Assembly: GCA_023431185.1 (NCBI GenBank)
Contig: JAEYXS010000040.1
Coordinates: 1-7,092, forward strand
Reading direction: 5' to 3'
Source: Verrucomicrobiota bacterium
GTDB lineage: Bacteria > Verrucomicrobiota > Verrucomicrobiia > Limisphaerales > JAEYXS01
DNA: 7,092 bases
Below, in pieces: positions 1 to 5,791 of this stretch; positions within the stretch are counted from its first letter, which is position 1; the number at the start of each line of letters is the position of its first letter. The position numbers and the translations under genes are program-made. Under the pieces are notes generated by a model that saw only the letters and a list, made by a program, of their open reading frames with translations, was not told the origin of the DNA and searched no databases.

Positions 1-406
1 GGACAAGGGGGACGTCGAGAGGGGATGGGAGGGGTTAGAAAGGGTGGGAATCAGGGGGATTGCGATGGTTAGTTGTGGTCAACTCCATGGTTCGCAGCCT
101 GTTGGGAAAAAGAGTAACCCAAACAGCAGAGCAAGTATGGGCACCATCCTGCTCGCCCGAAAGTTAACCAACGAAACTACCGGTCTAGGGACGACATGCC
201 AAATAACTGCGCTCCGACGATGAATTTCCGAAATGAAGATTTTTCGTTTTCGGCGTTATTGGCCTAGTAACCGAGTGAAACCTGTCCCGCCAGTGCATTG
301 CGAAGGATATGGTCGTGCAGCAGGAAAATCGCCGGCTTGGCAATGTTGCTTCTGATGAAAGATATTTCATCTTCCCTGATCAATCCTGCTGCCGTTAAAT
401 CACCGG
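1..406. other. Non-coding or unresolved leader region
   Basis: I see no convincing gene in this stretch. The first 60 bases are purine- and G-rich (listed separately). A small perfect hairpin, AGTTG-TGGT-CAACT, lies at 71-84. A second inverted repeat, GATGAAA-GATA-TTTCATC, lies at 354-371, about 36 bases before the methyltransferase start. A 29-residue open frame (309-398, +) ends nine bases before the methyltransferase GTG but matches nothing I know. A 22-residue minus-strand frame (147-79) begins with a hydrophobic, lipoprotein-like signal and then stops. Neither small frame has a well-placed ribosome binding site. No good promoter for the methyltransferase could be picked out. Confidence 0.5.
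21..58 (+). other. Putative G-quadruplex motif
   Basis: Six runs of three to five G lie close together: 21-24, 27-29, 31-34, 42-44, 46-48 and 54-58. The loops between them are 2, 1, 7, 1 and 5 bases, which satisfies the usual pattern of four or more G3+ tracts with loops of 1-7 bases. A further G5 run lies at 7-11. The motif is on the plus strand, so the opposite strand is C-rich. Its role is unknown; it may belong to the regulatory region or 5' end of something left of the window. Confidence 0.45.
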
Positions 407-1699
407 GTGCCGTCGCCTGATACATTGGAATTCGCCTTCGCTGAAACCGCGAAGCCCCTCGCCGTGCCTACCGTGAAGCACGCCTCGCTAGCTGAGGAGC
501 TCGCCGCTTTTCGCGAGTTCGGCACGGAGACGCGGCAATGGTCCACGCCCACGACGAGCCATTCAGGTGTGGAAGTGCCCACCTTCGTGAACGAGTTCTG
601 GACCGCCAAACAACGCGCCGCCAGCAACTTGCACGAGATCTCCTACCGGGCCTGTTTCAAACCGCAGCTCCCGCGCTTCTTCATCGAGCGACTCACCCAA
701 CCGGGCGAGGTCGTTTATGATCCTTTCATGGGACGGGGCACAACGCTCATCGAGGCCGCCCTCATGGGGCGGGTGCCGTATGGCAATGACGTCAACCCGC
801 TCAGTATCACTCTCGCCCGGCCGCGCACGAATCCGCCGGAGCAAAAGCAAGTGGTGAAGCGTTTGGGAGAGATCGATTTCACAGATGCAGGCGAACAGCC
901 GGAAGACCTGCTGGTCTTCTATCATGTCGATACGCTGCGCGAGATTTCGGCCCTAAAAAAATATCTTCTCACACGCAAGGCAAGCAACCAAATGGACCAG
1001 GTGGATGAATGGATCGCCATGGTCGCGCTGAACCGGCTCACCGGCCATTCACCGGGCTTTTTCTCCGTCTATACGATGCCGCCGAACCAGGCTGTGTCCG
1101 TGAAATCCCAGCGCAAGATCAACGAACGGCGCAATCAGATGCCGACGTATCGTGACGTGGAAAAGATCATCGCTAAGAAATCGAACCAGTTGCTGAAAGA
1201 GATGCAGCGGGAAGAGTTGGCGAAACTGGCCAGTGTCGCGAATCAGGCCCGCTTCACCACTGCCACCGCCGATGCCACGCATGAATTGCCCGCAGAGAGC
1301 GTCTCCCTCGTCGTCACCTCGCCGCCGTTCCTGGACATCGTGGATTACGCCACGGACAACTGGCTGCGCTGCTGGTTCCTCGGCATCGATTCCTCCACCG
1401 TGAAGATCACCGTGCCGAAGAAGCTGGAGGTCTGGCAGGAAGTGATGACGAACGTTTTCCGTGAACTGCATCGCTTGTTGAAACCCGGTGGGCATGTGGC
1501 CTTCGAGGTCGGTGAAGTAAGACATGGCAAGGTGAGATTGGAAGAGGCGGTGATTTCGTGCGGTCTCGCCGCCGGACTGGAACCGCTCCTCGTGATGATC
1601 AACGACCAGGAATTCACCAAGACCGCGAACTGCTGGGGCGTGGAGAATAACGCGAAGGGGACGAATACGAATAGAATCGTGGTGTTCAGGAAAAAATAG
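407..1699 (+). CDS. Solitary DNA methyltransferase, amino (N4-cytosine or N6-adenine) type
   Basis: A 430-residue SAM-dependent DNA methyltransferase, expected to methylate an exocyclic amino group. The SAM-binding motif I is D105-P-F-M-G-R-G-T-T113. The catalytic motif IV is T304-S-P-P-F308, and a later LKPGGHVAFEV strand lies at 358-368. The S-P-P-F form is more typical of N4-cytosine enzymes, but N6-adenine cannot be excluded. Motif I precedes motif IV, with about 190 residues between them. That segment is mostly helical and charged, includes GHSPGFFSVYT, and probably holds the target-recognition part. This is an alpha-like order rather than the common beta order of TSPPY first. The N-terminal block near 60-95 (NEFWTAKQR, then SYRACFKPQLPRFF) looks conserved in this enzyme group, from memory. 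The GTG at 407 was chosen because an in-frame stop at 377-379 blocks extension; TTG at 425 is an alternative. Neither has a clear Shine-Dalgarno sequence. No restriction enzyme or specificity gene is adjacent, so it appears to be an orphan. Confidence 0.85.
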   Translation: MPSPDTLEFAFAETAKPLAVPTVKHASLAEELAAFREFGTETRQWSTPTTSHSGVEVPTFVNEFWTAKQRAASNLHEISYRACFKPQLPRFFIERLTQPGEVVYDPFMGRGTTLIEAALMGRVPYGNDVNPLSITLARPRTNPPEQKQVVKRLGEIDFTDAGEQPEDLLVFYHVDTLREISALKKYLLTRKASNQMDQVDEWIAMVALNRLTGHSPGFFSVYTMPPNQAVSVKSQRKINERRNQMPTYRDVEKIIAKKSNQLLKEMQREELAKLASVANQARFTTATADATHELPAESVSLVVTSPPFLDIVDYATDNWLRCWFLGIDSSTVKITVPKKLEVWQEVMTNVFRELHRLLKPGGHVAFEVGEVRHGKVRLEEAVISCGLAAGLEPLLVMINDQEFTKTANCWGVENNAKGTNTNRIVVFRKK

Positions 1700-1700
1700 C

Positions 1701-1730
1701 CACAGATGGAACACGGATCACACGGATGGG
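1701..1730 (+). repeat. ACAGAT 10-bp periodic repeat, copy 1 (left arm of inverted pair)
   Basis: It starts two bases after the methyltransferase stop codon. It reads as three 10-base units, CACAGATGGA-ACACGGATCA-CACGGATGGG, with an ACAGAT/ACGGAT core repeating each helical turn. Bases 1702-1718 are perfectly complementary to 1846-1862. A small inverted repeat, CGTTTG-N10-CAAACG, lies just inside at 1738-1759. Repeats of this appearance are, from memory, common between genes in Verrucomicrobiota. Confidence 0.7.
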
Positions 1731-1832
1731 AAACAGACGTTTGGTACTAGATGCAAACGGCTGTGCTGATTCATTTTTGCTCGGGGATATTGCTGCGGTT
1801 CACAGACCCGCGCTCCACCAATCTGCCAGCCC

Positions 1833-1862
1833 TGCATCTGTATTAATCCGTGTTCCATCTGT
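1833..1862 (-). repeat. ACAGAT 10-bp periodic repeat, copy 2 (right arm of inverted pair)
   Basis: Read on the minus strand this is ACAGATGGAACACGGATT followed by AATACAGATG, the same 10-base-phased repeat as copy 1. The 17 bases 1846-1862 are the exact reverse complement of 1702-1718. Together the arms enclose about 127 bases between the methyltransferase and the uvrA promoter. They could form a long stem in RNA or a cruciform in DNA. There is no internal ORF or transposase. Confidence 0.7.
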
Positions 1863-1909
1863 CGCTGAAAAACTGCCCTGTCATTCTTGATGAATCTCGT
1901 GTCTGCGGG

Positions 1910-1937
1910 TTGACTTGCCCCCGCCACGCCTTACATT
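1910..1937 (+). promoter_or_regulatory. Putative sigma-70 promoter of uvrA (leaderless)
   Basis: TTGACT at 1910-1915 (5 of 6 to the -35 consensus) is followed after 16 bases by TACATT at 1932-1937 (4 of 6 to the -10 consensus). Transcription would begin around 1943-1945, only a few bases before the uvrA ATG at 1947. No Shine-Dalgarno sequence is present upstream of that ATG. The message may therefore be leaderless or nearly so. This rests on sequence inspection only. Confidence 0.5.
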
Positions 1938-1946
1938 CCGCCCACC

Positions 1947-4900
1947 ATGTCGAAGGCGACGTCCCGGCCGGTCATCCGCTTGCGCGGGGTCCGGCATAAT
2001 AACCTCAAAAATTTCGATCTCGACCTGCCCACGGGCGAGTTGGTGGTCATCACCGGGCTCAGCGGGTCGGGCAAGAGCTCGCTCGCCTTTGACACGCTCT
2101 TCGCGGAAGGGCAGCGGCGGTATATCGAGACGTTTTCTCCTTACGCGCGGCAGTTCTTCGACCGCATGGACAAGCCGCAGGTGGACAGCATCGAGGGCAT
2201 CCCGCCCGCCATCGCCATCGAGCAGCGGAACTCGGTGAAGAGCACGCGCTCTACCGTGGGCACCATGACGGAGATCTGCGACCACATGAAAGTGCTGTGG
2301 CCGCACCTCGCGCAGCTCCATTGCCGCCAGTGCGATCAATTCGTGCGGAAAGACTCGGCGCAAGACGTCTTTCAAAATGCGAGGGACGAAATAGAACCCC
2401 GACCTGAGGGTGCGGGGTTCAGTGCGAAGGAAGACGTCGAGAGGGTCGAAGTGCTGGTGACGTTCACCGTGGCGCTGTCGGAAAAGCTGCCGTTGGAGGA
2501 ATCCCTCAAGCTGATTGCGAAGCAAGGTTACCAACGGCTGTTGGTTGGCGACAAAGTGGTGCGCTTGGAAGATGTGCTGAAGGACTCACTCCTCGCACCG
2601 CAGACCTTGCAACTCATCGTTGTTCAAGATCGCATCAAGCTGGCGAAGGCGAACCGCTCGCGGTTCGTGGAGGCGTGCGAGCAGGCGTATCATTTCGGGA
2701 AAGGCAAACTCGCGCTCTATCGGGTTGTGGACCTGAGCAAGCCTTGGCGCCGCTACTCCAAGCACCTTCATTGCGCGACGTGTGATATCGAATACCGCGA
2801 TCCGTCACCGGCCTTGTTCAGCTTCAACAATCCTGTAGGCGCGTGTCCGGCGTGTCGCGGCTTCGGTCGCGTGATCTCCATTGATTACGATCTGGCGTTG
2901 CCGGATCGCTCGAAGACGCTCGCTGGTGGCGCGGTGAAGCCGTGGCAGGGCGGTGTCTCGGCGGATTGCCAGGTGGACCTCGTGAAGGCGTGTCGCAAGC
3001 ACAAGGTGCCGATGGATGTGCCGTTCGAGGAGCTTTCACCCGAGCATCAGAGCTTCGTGGTGGATGGGGAGGCGAACTACGGCATCGATAAGGAGCACGA
3101 GTGGCCGCACCTGTGGTATGGCGTGAAGGGTTACTTCCGCTGGCTGGAATCCAAGTCCTACAAGATGCACGTGCGCGTGCTGCTCTCACGCTATCGCGCC
3201 TACACGAAGTGCCGGACGTGCGATGGCAAACGTTTTCAGCCGGAAGCACTGCTGTATAGATTTACGAAAGGAATCGAATCTTCGGGTGCTTCGAAAGAAC
3301 AGCCCGGCTCGTCAATCGTAAATCAAAAATCGTCAATCACTCTGGCGGATTTTTATCTCCTGCCGATCCGTGATGCTTTGGCGTTGATCGAGGGCTTCGC
3401 GGCCAGTCGCAAGGTGGCGGTGAATGATCCGATCCAGGTGGTCTTGAATGAGGTGCGGGCGCGCCTGGGTTACTTGAATGAAGTGGGCTTGGGGTATCTG
3501 ACTTTGGACCGGCCTACGCGGTCGCTCTCAGGGGGTGAGACGGAGCGGGTGAATCTCACGACGTGCCTCGGCACGCGGCTGGTGAACACACTCTTCGTGC
3601 TGGATGAGCCGAGCGTGGGCTTGCATCCGCGTGATACGGAGCGGCTGGTGAAGATCCTTGAGCGTTTGCGCGATACGGGGAACACGGTGGTGGTGGTGGA
3701 GCATGAATCTGGTGTGATGCGCGCGGCGGATCAGCTCATCGATATCGGACCGGGGCATGGCGAGAGCGGCGGGGAGATCGTGTTCCAAGGGCCGTTCGCG
3801 GAGATCTTGCAGAGTGAGCGGTCATTGACGGGCCAGTATTTGAGCGGGCGGAAGCGGATCGAGTTGCCCGAGCGTCGGCCGGTCAGTTTGAGTTCGGCTC
3901 AAGCCGCAGACCTCGCGCTGAATGATCAGGTGGTGGAGTATAAGGTGGGGAAAGGGGTGGGTGCATCAGTGACCATCGGTGGGCGAGGACGCCCACCTCA
4001 CTCGCAGGCGAGTACGCCCGCGCTACCTTCCGAGATGCCTACGTTGCATTTGACCGGGGCGAAATTGCATAACTTGCAGAATCTTTCGGTGGAGATTCCG
4101 CTGGGGCGTTTCGTATGTGTCACCGGTGTGAGCGGATCGGGGAAGTCCACCTTGATGCGGGATGTGTTGTTGCCGGCGCTCACACAGAAATTTGCTGGAG
4201 CGATGAAGAGCGCCGCCCCGACCCAAGGGCACGGGGTTCAGGACGAGGACGACGACGAGAACGAGGATGAAGGTGGCTTCGTTGCGGCGAAGGTCACGGG
4301 GTGGGAGCCGCTTGGTGGTGTCGTGCTGGTGGATCAGTCCACGTTGGGCAAGACGCCGCGCTCGAATCCGGCAGTGTATATCGGGGCGTTTGATGATATT
4401 CGCGAGGTGTTCGCGCAGGCGGAGCTGGCGAAGCAGCGTGGCTTGGGCTCCAGCGCGTTCAGCTTCAATTCGGCGCAGGGCCAGTGCGAGCGGTGTCGTG
4501 GCGCAGGGTTTGAGAAGATCGAGATGCAGTTTCTGAGTGATGTGTTCATCCGGTGCCCGGATTGCCAGGGGCGGCGGTATCGGCCGCACATCCTGGAGGT
4601 GAAGGTGCAGAGCGCGTGGCCAGCGGGTCCGGGCTCAAACGTGTTGGTGATCCAGGAATGGTCCATCGGCGATCTGCTGGAGGCGACGGTGGATGATGCG
4701 GTGCAGTTTTTGGGTGAACTGACGGATTCACGTCCGGCCCAGCGCGCGTGTGCGAGTCTGCGGCTTTTGCAGGATGTGGGGCTCGGCTATCTGCGCGTGG
4801 GCCAGCCGATCAATACGCTTTCCGGCGGGGAGAGCCAGCGCTTGAAGCTGGTGCGGTATCTGGCGGAGTGGACGACAAGTGTGCAATCGACCGGCGGCAA

Positions 4901-5240
4901 ATTAAACGTGAAGCCGACGTTGTTCCTCTTTGATGAGCCGACGACGGGTCTGCATTTCGAGGATGTGCGCGTATTGCTGCTGGTGTTCCAGCGGATGGTG
5001 GAGCAGGGGCATTCGGTGCTGGTGATCGAGCATAATCTGGATGTGATCAAGTGCGCGGACTGGGTGATCGATCTGGGCCCAGATGCGGGGGATCAGGGCG
5101 GGCAGATCGTGGCGATGGGGACGCCAGAGGAAGTGGCGCAAGTGGAGGCGAGCCATACGGGAAGGGCGCTGCGCGGGTTATTGGGAAACGTCCAACGTTC
5201 AACTTCCAACGTCGAACGTCCAAAGAAACGTGGGAAATGA
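1947..5240 (+). CDS. uvrA: UvrA-family excinuclease ATPase (enlarged, paralogue-type)
   Basis: A 1097-residue UvrA-family protein, expected to be a dimeric ABC-type ATPase in the cytoplasm that recognises bulky DNA lesions and loads UvrB. First half: Walker A G37-LSGSGKSS45, zinc ligands C276-x2-C279 and C300-x2-C303, CxxC at 422-425, signature LSGGE at 527-531, Walker B D553-E554, H-loop H586. Second half: Walker A G727-VSGSGKST734, DQSTLGKTPRSNP from 796, zinc module C847-x2-C850 and C870-x2-C873 with 19-residue spacing, signature LSGGESQR 958-965, Walker B D996-E997, H-loop H1029. The segment around 160-260 resembles a UvrB-binding domain. Usual length is about 940-960. The excess includes in-frame repeat segments near residues 150-158, 455-464, 678-694, 757-765 and the C-terminus, plus an acidic run after 765. 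The early motif IPPAIAIEQRN, rather than LSPAISIDQK, suggests a paralogous UvrA subgroup rather than the housekeeping copy. The first signature reads LSGGETER where AQR is usual. ATG 1947 fits the domain start and the promoter. Confidence 0.93.
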   Translation: MSKATSRPVIRLRGVRHNNLKNFDLDLPTGELVVITGLSGSGKSSLAFDTLFAEGQRRYIETFSPYARQFFDRMDKPQVDSIEGIPPAIAIEQRNSVKSTRSTVGTMTEICDHMKVLWPHLAQLHCRQCDQFVRKDSAQDVFQNARDEIEPRPEGAGFSAKEDVERVEVLVTFTVALSEKLPLEESLKLIAKQGYQRLLVGDKVVRLEDVLKDSLLAPQTLQLIVVQDRIKLAKANRSRFVEACEQAYHFGKGKLALYRVVDLSKPWRRYSKHLHCATCDIEYRDPSPALFSFNNPVGACPACRGFGRVISIDYDLALPDRSKTLAGGAVKPWQGGVSADCQVDLVKACRKHKVPMDVPFEELSPEHQSFVVDGEANYGIDKEHEWPHLWYGVKGYFRWLESKSYKMHVRVLLSRYRAYTKCRTCDGKRFQPEALLYRFTKGIESSGASKEQPGSSIVNQKSSITLADFYLLPIRDALALIEGFAASRKVAVNDPIQVVLNEVRARLGYLNEVGLGYLTLDRPTRSLSGGETERVNLTTCLGTRLVNTLFVLDEPSVGLHPRDTERLVKILERLRDTGNTVVVVEHESGVMRAADQLIDIGPGHGESGGEIVFQGPFAEILQSERSLTGQYLSGRKRIELPERRPVSLSSAQAADLALNDQVVEYKVGKGVGASVTIGGRGRPPHSQASTPALPSEMPTLHLTGAKLHNLQNLSVEIPLGRFVCVTGVSGSGKSTLMRDVLLPALTQKFAGAMKSAAPTQGHGVQDEDDDENEDEGGFVAAKVTGWEPLGGVVLVDQSTLGKTPRSNPAVYIGAFDDIREVFAQAELAKQRGLGSSAFSFNSAQGQCERCRGAGFEKIEMQFLSDVFIRCPDCQGRRYRPHILEVKVQSAWPAGPGSNVLVIQEWSIGDLLEATVDDAVQFLGELTDSRPAQRACASLRLLQDVGLGYLRVGQPINTLSGGESQRLKLVRYLAEWTTSVQSTGGKLNVKPTLFLFDEPTTGLHFEDVRVLLLVFQRMVEQGHSVLVIEHNLDVIKCADWVIDLGPDAGDQGGQIVAMGTPEEVAQVEASHTGRALRGLLGNVQRSTSNVERPKKRGK
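2396..2422 (+). repeat. 27-base hairpin repeat inside uvrA, copy 1
   Basis: The arms GAACCCCG (2394-2401) and CGGGGTTC (2413-2420) are perfectly complementary, with an inner ACC/GGT pairing. The unit matches the copy at 4215-4241 in 22 of 27 positions. It is translated as E150-PRPEGAGF158, close to the start of the UvrB-binding region. That stretch has no counterpart I know in ordinary UvrA, so it looks like an in-frame insertion. Confidence 0.7.
3309..3338 (+). repeat. TCGTCAATC direct repeat inside uvrA
   Basis: TCGTCAATC occurs at 3309-3317 and again at 3330-3338, exactly 21 bases apart, with GTAAATCAAAAA between. It encodes S455-SIVNQKSSI464, in a segment that interrupts the usual UvrA sequence after the CxxC module (422-425) and before the ADFYLLPIRDAL helix. 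The 21-base period preserves the frame. It resembles the AATCGTAAATC type of short dispersed repeat. Confidence 0.5.
3978..4027 (-). repeat. Double-hairpin repeat inside uvrA (GGTAG-headed family)
   Basis: Two perfect hairpins lie side by side: GGTGGGCG-AGGA-CGCCCACC (3978-3997) and ACTCGC-AG-GCGAGT (4000-4013). Read on the minus strand the unit begins GGTAGCGCGGGCG and its larger hairpin has a TCCT loop, linking it to the repeats at 5265-5293 and 5410-5437. It encodes roughly residues 678-694 (GGRGRPPHSQASTPALP), in the linker between the two ATPase halves. That position may be why it is tolerated. Confidence 0.7.
4215..4241 (+). repeat. 27-base hairpin repeat inside uvrA, copy 2
   Basis: CCCCG (4216-4220) pairs with CGGGG (4232-4236), and CCC-AA-GGG (4222-4229) pairs inside. 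The unit is the second copy of the 2396-2422 repeat (22 of 27 identical) but lies in the second ATPase half, just after Walker A. It encodes A757-PTQGHGVQ765. It is followed at once by GA-rich DNA encoding a strongly acidic run (DEDDDENEDE). Confidence 0.65.
5191..5225 (+). repeat. Tandem heptamer repeat at the 3' end of uvrA
   Basis: Five tandem 7-base units: TCCAACG, TTCAACT, TCCAACG, TCGAACG, TCCAAAG. Because 7 is not a multiple of 3, each unit is read in a different phase, giving a polar tail containing VQRSTSNVERPK. The ordinary UvrA fold ends shortly before this (GRALRGLLG), so the repeat appears to have replaced or extended the original C-terminus. Confidence 0.7.
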
Positions 5241-5264
5241 TGGAAGGGTGAACAAGCCTGACGT

Positions 5265-5293
5265 GGTAGGGCGCGTCTGTCCTCAGCGCGCCG
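5265..5293 (+). repeat. GGTAGGG-headed hairpin repeat, copy A
   Basis: GGCGCG (5270-5275) pairs with CGCGCC (5287-5292) around an 11-base loop containing TGTCCTCA. It starts 25 bases after the uvrA stop codon. No T-run follows, so it is not a classical intrinsic terminator, though it could form a 3'-end structure on the uvrA message. It is the inverted partner of 5410-5437. Confidence 0.65.
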
Positions 5294-5409
5294 TTGACGG
5301 AGCATATGCTGGTCGAGGTATCTATTGGTGGGTGAGGACTTTGGTTAACAAAGTAAGGTATTTTGACGTCACAATGATGTGAGGATAAGTGAGCTGCTGG
5401 CTTCGATGG

Positions 5410-5437
5410 CGGCCGGCTGAGGACAGCCAGCCCTACC
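5410..5437 (-). repeat. GGTAGGG-headed hairpin repeat, copy B (inverted)
   Basis: On the minus strand it reads GGTAGGGC, then TGGCTGTCCTCAGCC. It has the same head and the same TGTCCTCAG centre as copy A but a different stem: GGCTG 5415-5419 pairs with CAGCC 5424-5428. The changed bases remain paired. The 116 bases between copies A and B hold three further palindromes: AGCATATGCT at 5301-5310, ACTTTG-GTTAA-CAAAGT at 5338-5354, and TGACGTCA at 5364-5371. No ORF of note lies in the gap; only a weak TTGACG (5363-5368) promoter-like hexamer is seen. Confidence 0.65.
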
Positions 5438-5503
5438 AACAAAAGGCTTAACGCCCCTTGTTGAACGGCACGGAAACGGCTAATCACATAATCAAGAATT
5501 GAA

Positions 5504-5508
5504 AGGGA
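5504..5508 (+). promoter_or_regulatory. Ribosome binding site of the DUF3185 gene
   Basis: AGGGA lies seven bases before the ATG at 5516. It is a good Shine-Dalgarno match and supports this start. It contrasts with uvrA and the methyltransferase, which show none. Confidence 0.6.
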
Positions 5509-5515
5509 ATCGAAA

Positions 5516-5713
5516 ATGAAAAAGGCAATTGGAGCGGCGTGTATCGCGGGCGGGGTGGCGTTGTTGATCTTCGGGTTTCAGGCGAAGGATTCGCTGGAGT
5601 CGAAGGTGACTGAGCTGGTGAAAGGTTCGCCGACGGACAAGTCCATGATGATGATCGGCGGTGGGGCGGCGTTGTGCGTGGCCGGGCTGGTGATCGTGAT
5701 GGGGAAGAAGTGA
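5516..5713 (+). CDS. DUF3185-type small membrane protein
   Basis: A 65-residue protein with two hydrophobic helices, residues 5-21 and 44-62, joined by a polar loop. The loop carries D25-S26 and the GSPTDKS motif at 37-43. The layout of helix, F-x-A-x-D-S, a short amphipathic stretch, G-S-P-T-D-K and a second glycine-rich helix matches what I remember of DUF3185, an inner-membrane family of unknown function. The length is normal for that family. The protein starts MKK and ends GKK, so both ends are basic and probably cytoplasmic, with the loop outside. It stands alone between repeat-bearing gaps, so it is probably its own transcription unit. No function can be assigned. Confidence 0.8.
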   Translation: MKKAIGAACIAGGVALLIFGFQAKDSLESKVTELVKGSPTDKSMMMIGGGAALCVAGLVIVMGKK

Positions 5714-5725
5714 TTCCTCTATTAA

Positions 5726-5755
5726 CCACAGATTTACACAGATAGACACAGATGA
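5726..5755 (+). repeat. ACAGAT 10-bp periodic repeat, copy 3
   Basis: Three 10-base-phased units, CCACAGATTT-ACACAGATAG-ACACAGATGA, begin 12 bases after the DUF3185 stop codon. This is the same family as 1701-1730 and 1833-1862, again placed directly behind a gene's 3' end. No inverted partner was found nearby. Confidence 0.7.
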
Positions 5756-5791
5756 GATGGCCTGCAAAGGGCACTCAGAGCGCAAAAGTAC

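Noticed and set aside
185..370. 61-residue minus-strand frame in the left region
   Set aside because: No ribosome binding site, no domain and odd composition; it cannot be told from chance.
309..398. 29-residue plus-strand frame ending just before the methyltransferase
   Set aside because: The position suggests a leader peptide, but there is no Shine-Dalgarno sequence or any attenuator-like structure beyond one 7-bp hairpin within it.
1049..1714. 221-residue minus-strand frame opposite the methyltransferase
   Set aside because: It is antisense to a well-supported gene with catalytic motifs, has His/Arg-rich shadow composition, and contains no recognisable domain.
1702..1862. Insertion sequence or MITE with terminal inverted repeats
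   Set aside because: The arms are an internally periodic repeat found also as a single copy at 5726; no target duplication or transposase was seen.
1881..2534. 217-residue minus-strand frame opposite the uvrA start
   Set aside because: It is antisense to the first ATPase domain of uvrA and to its promoter, with a composition typical of a GC-rich shadow frame.
4023..4589. 188-residue minus-strand frame opposite uvrA
   Set aside because: It overlaps the second Walker A and zinc module of uvrA on the opposite strand and has no domain of its own.
5191..5225. CRISPR array
   Set aside because: The units are 7 bases in tandem with no spacers, and no cas genes are present.
5270..5292. Intrinsic terminator for uvrA
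   Set aside because: The hairpin is strong but no T-tract follows, and it belongs to a repeat family also found within coding sequence.
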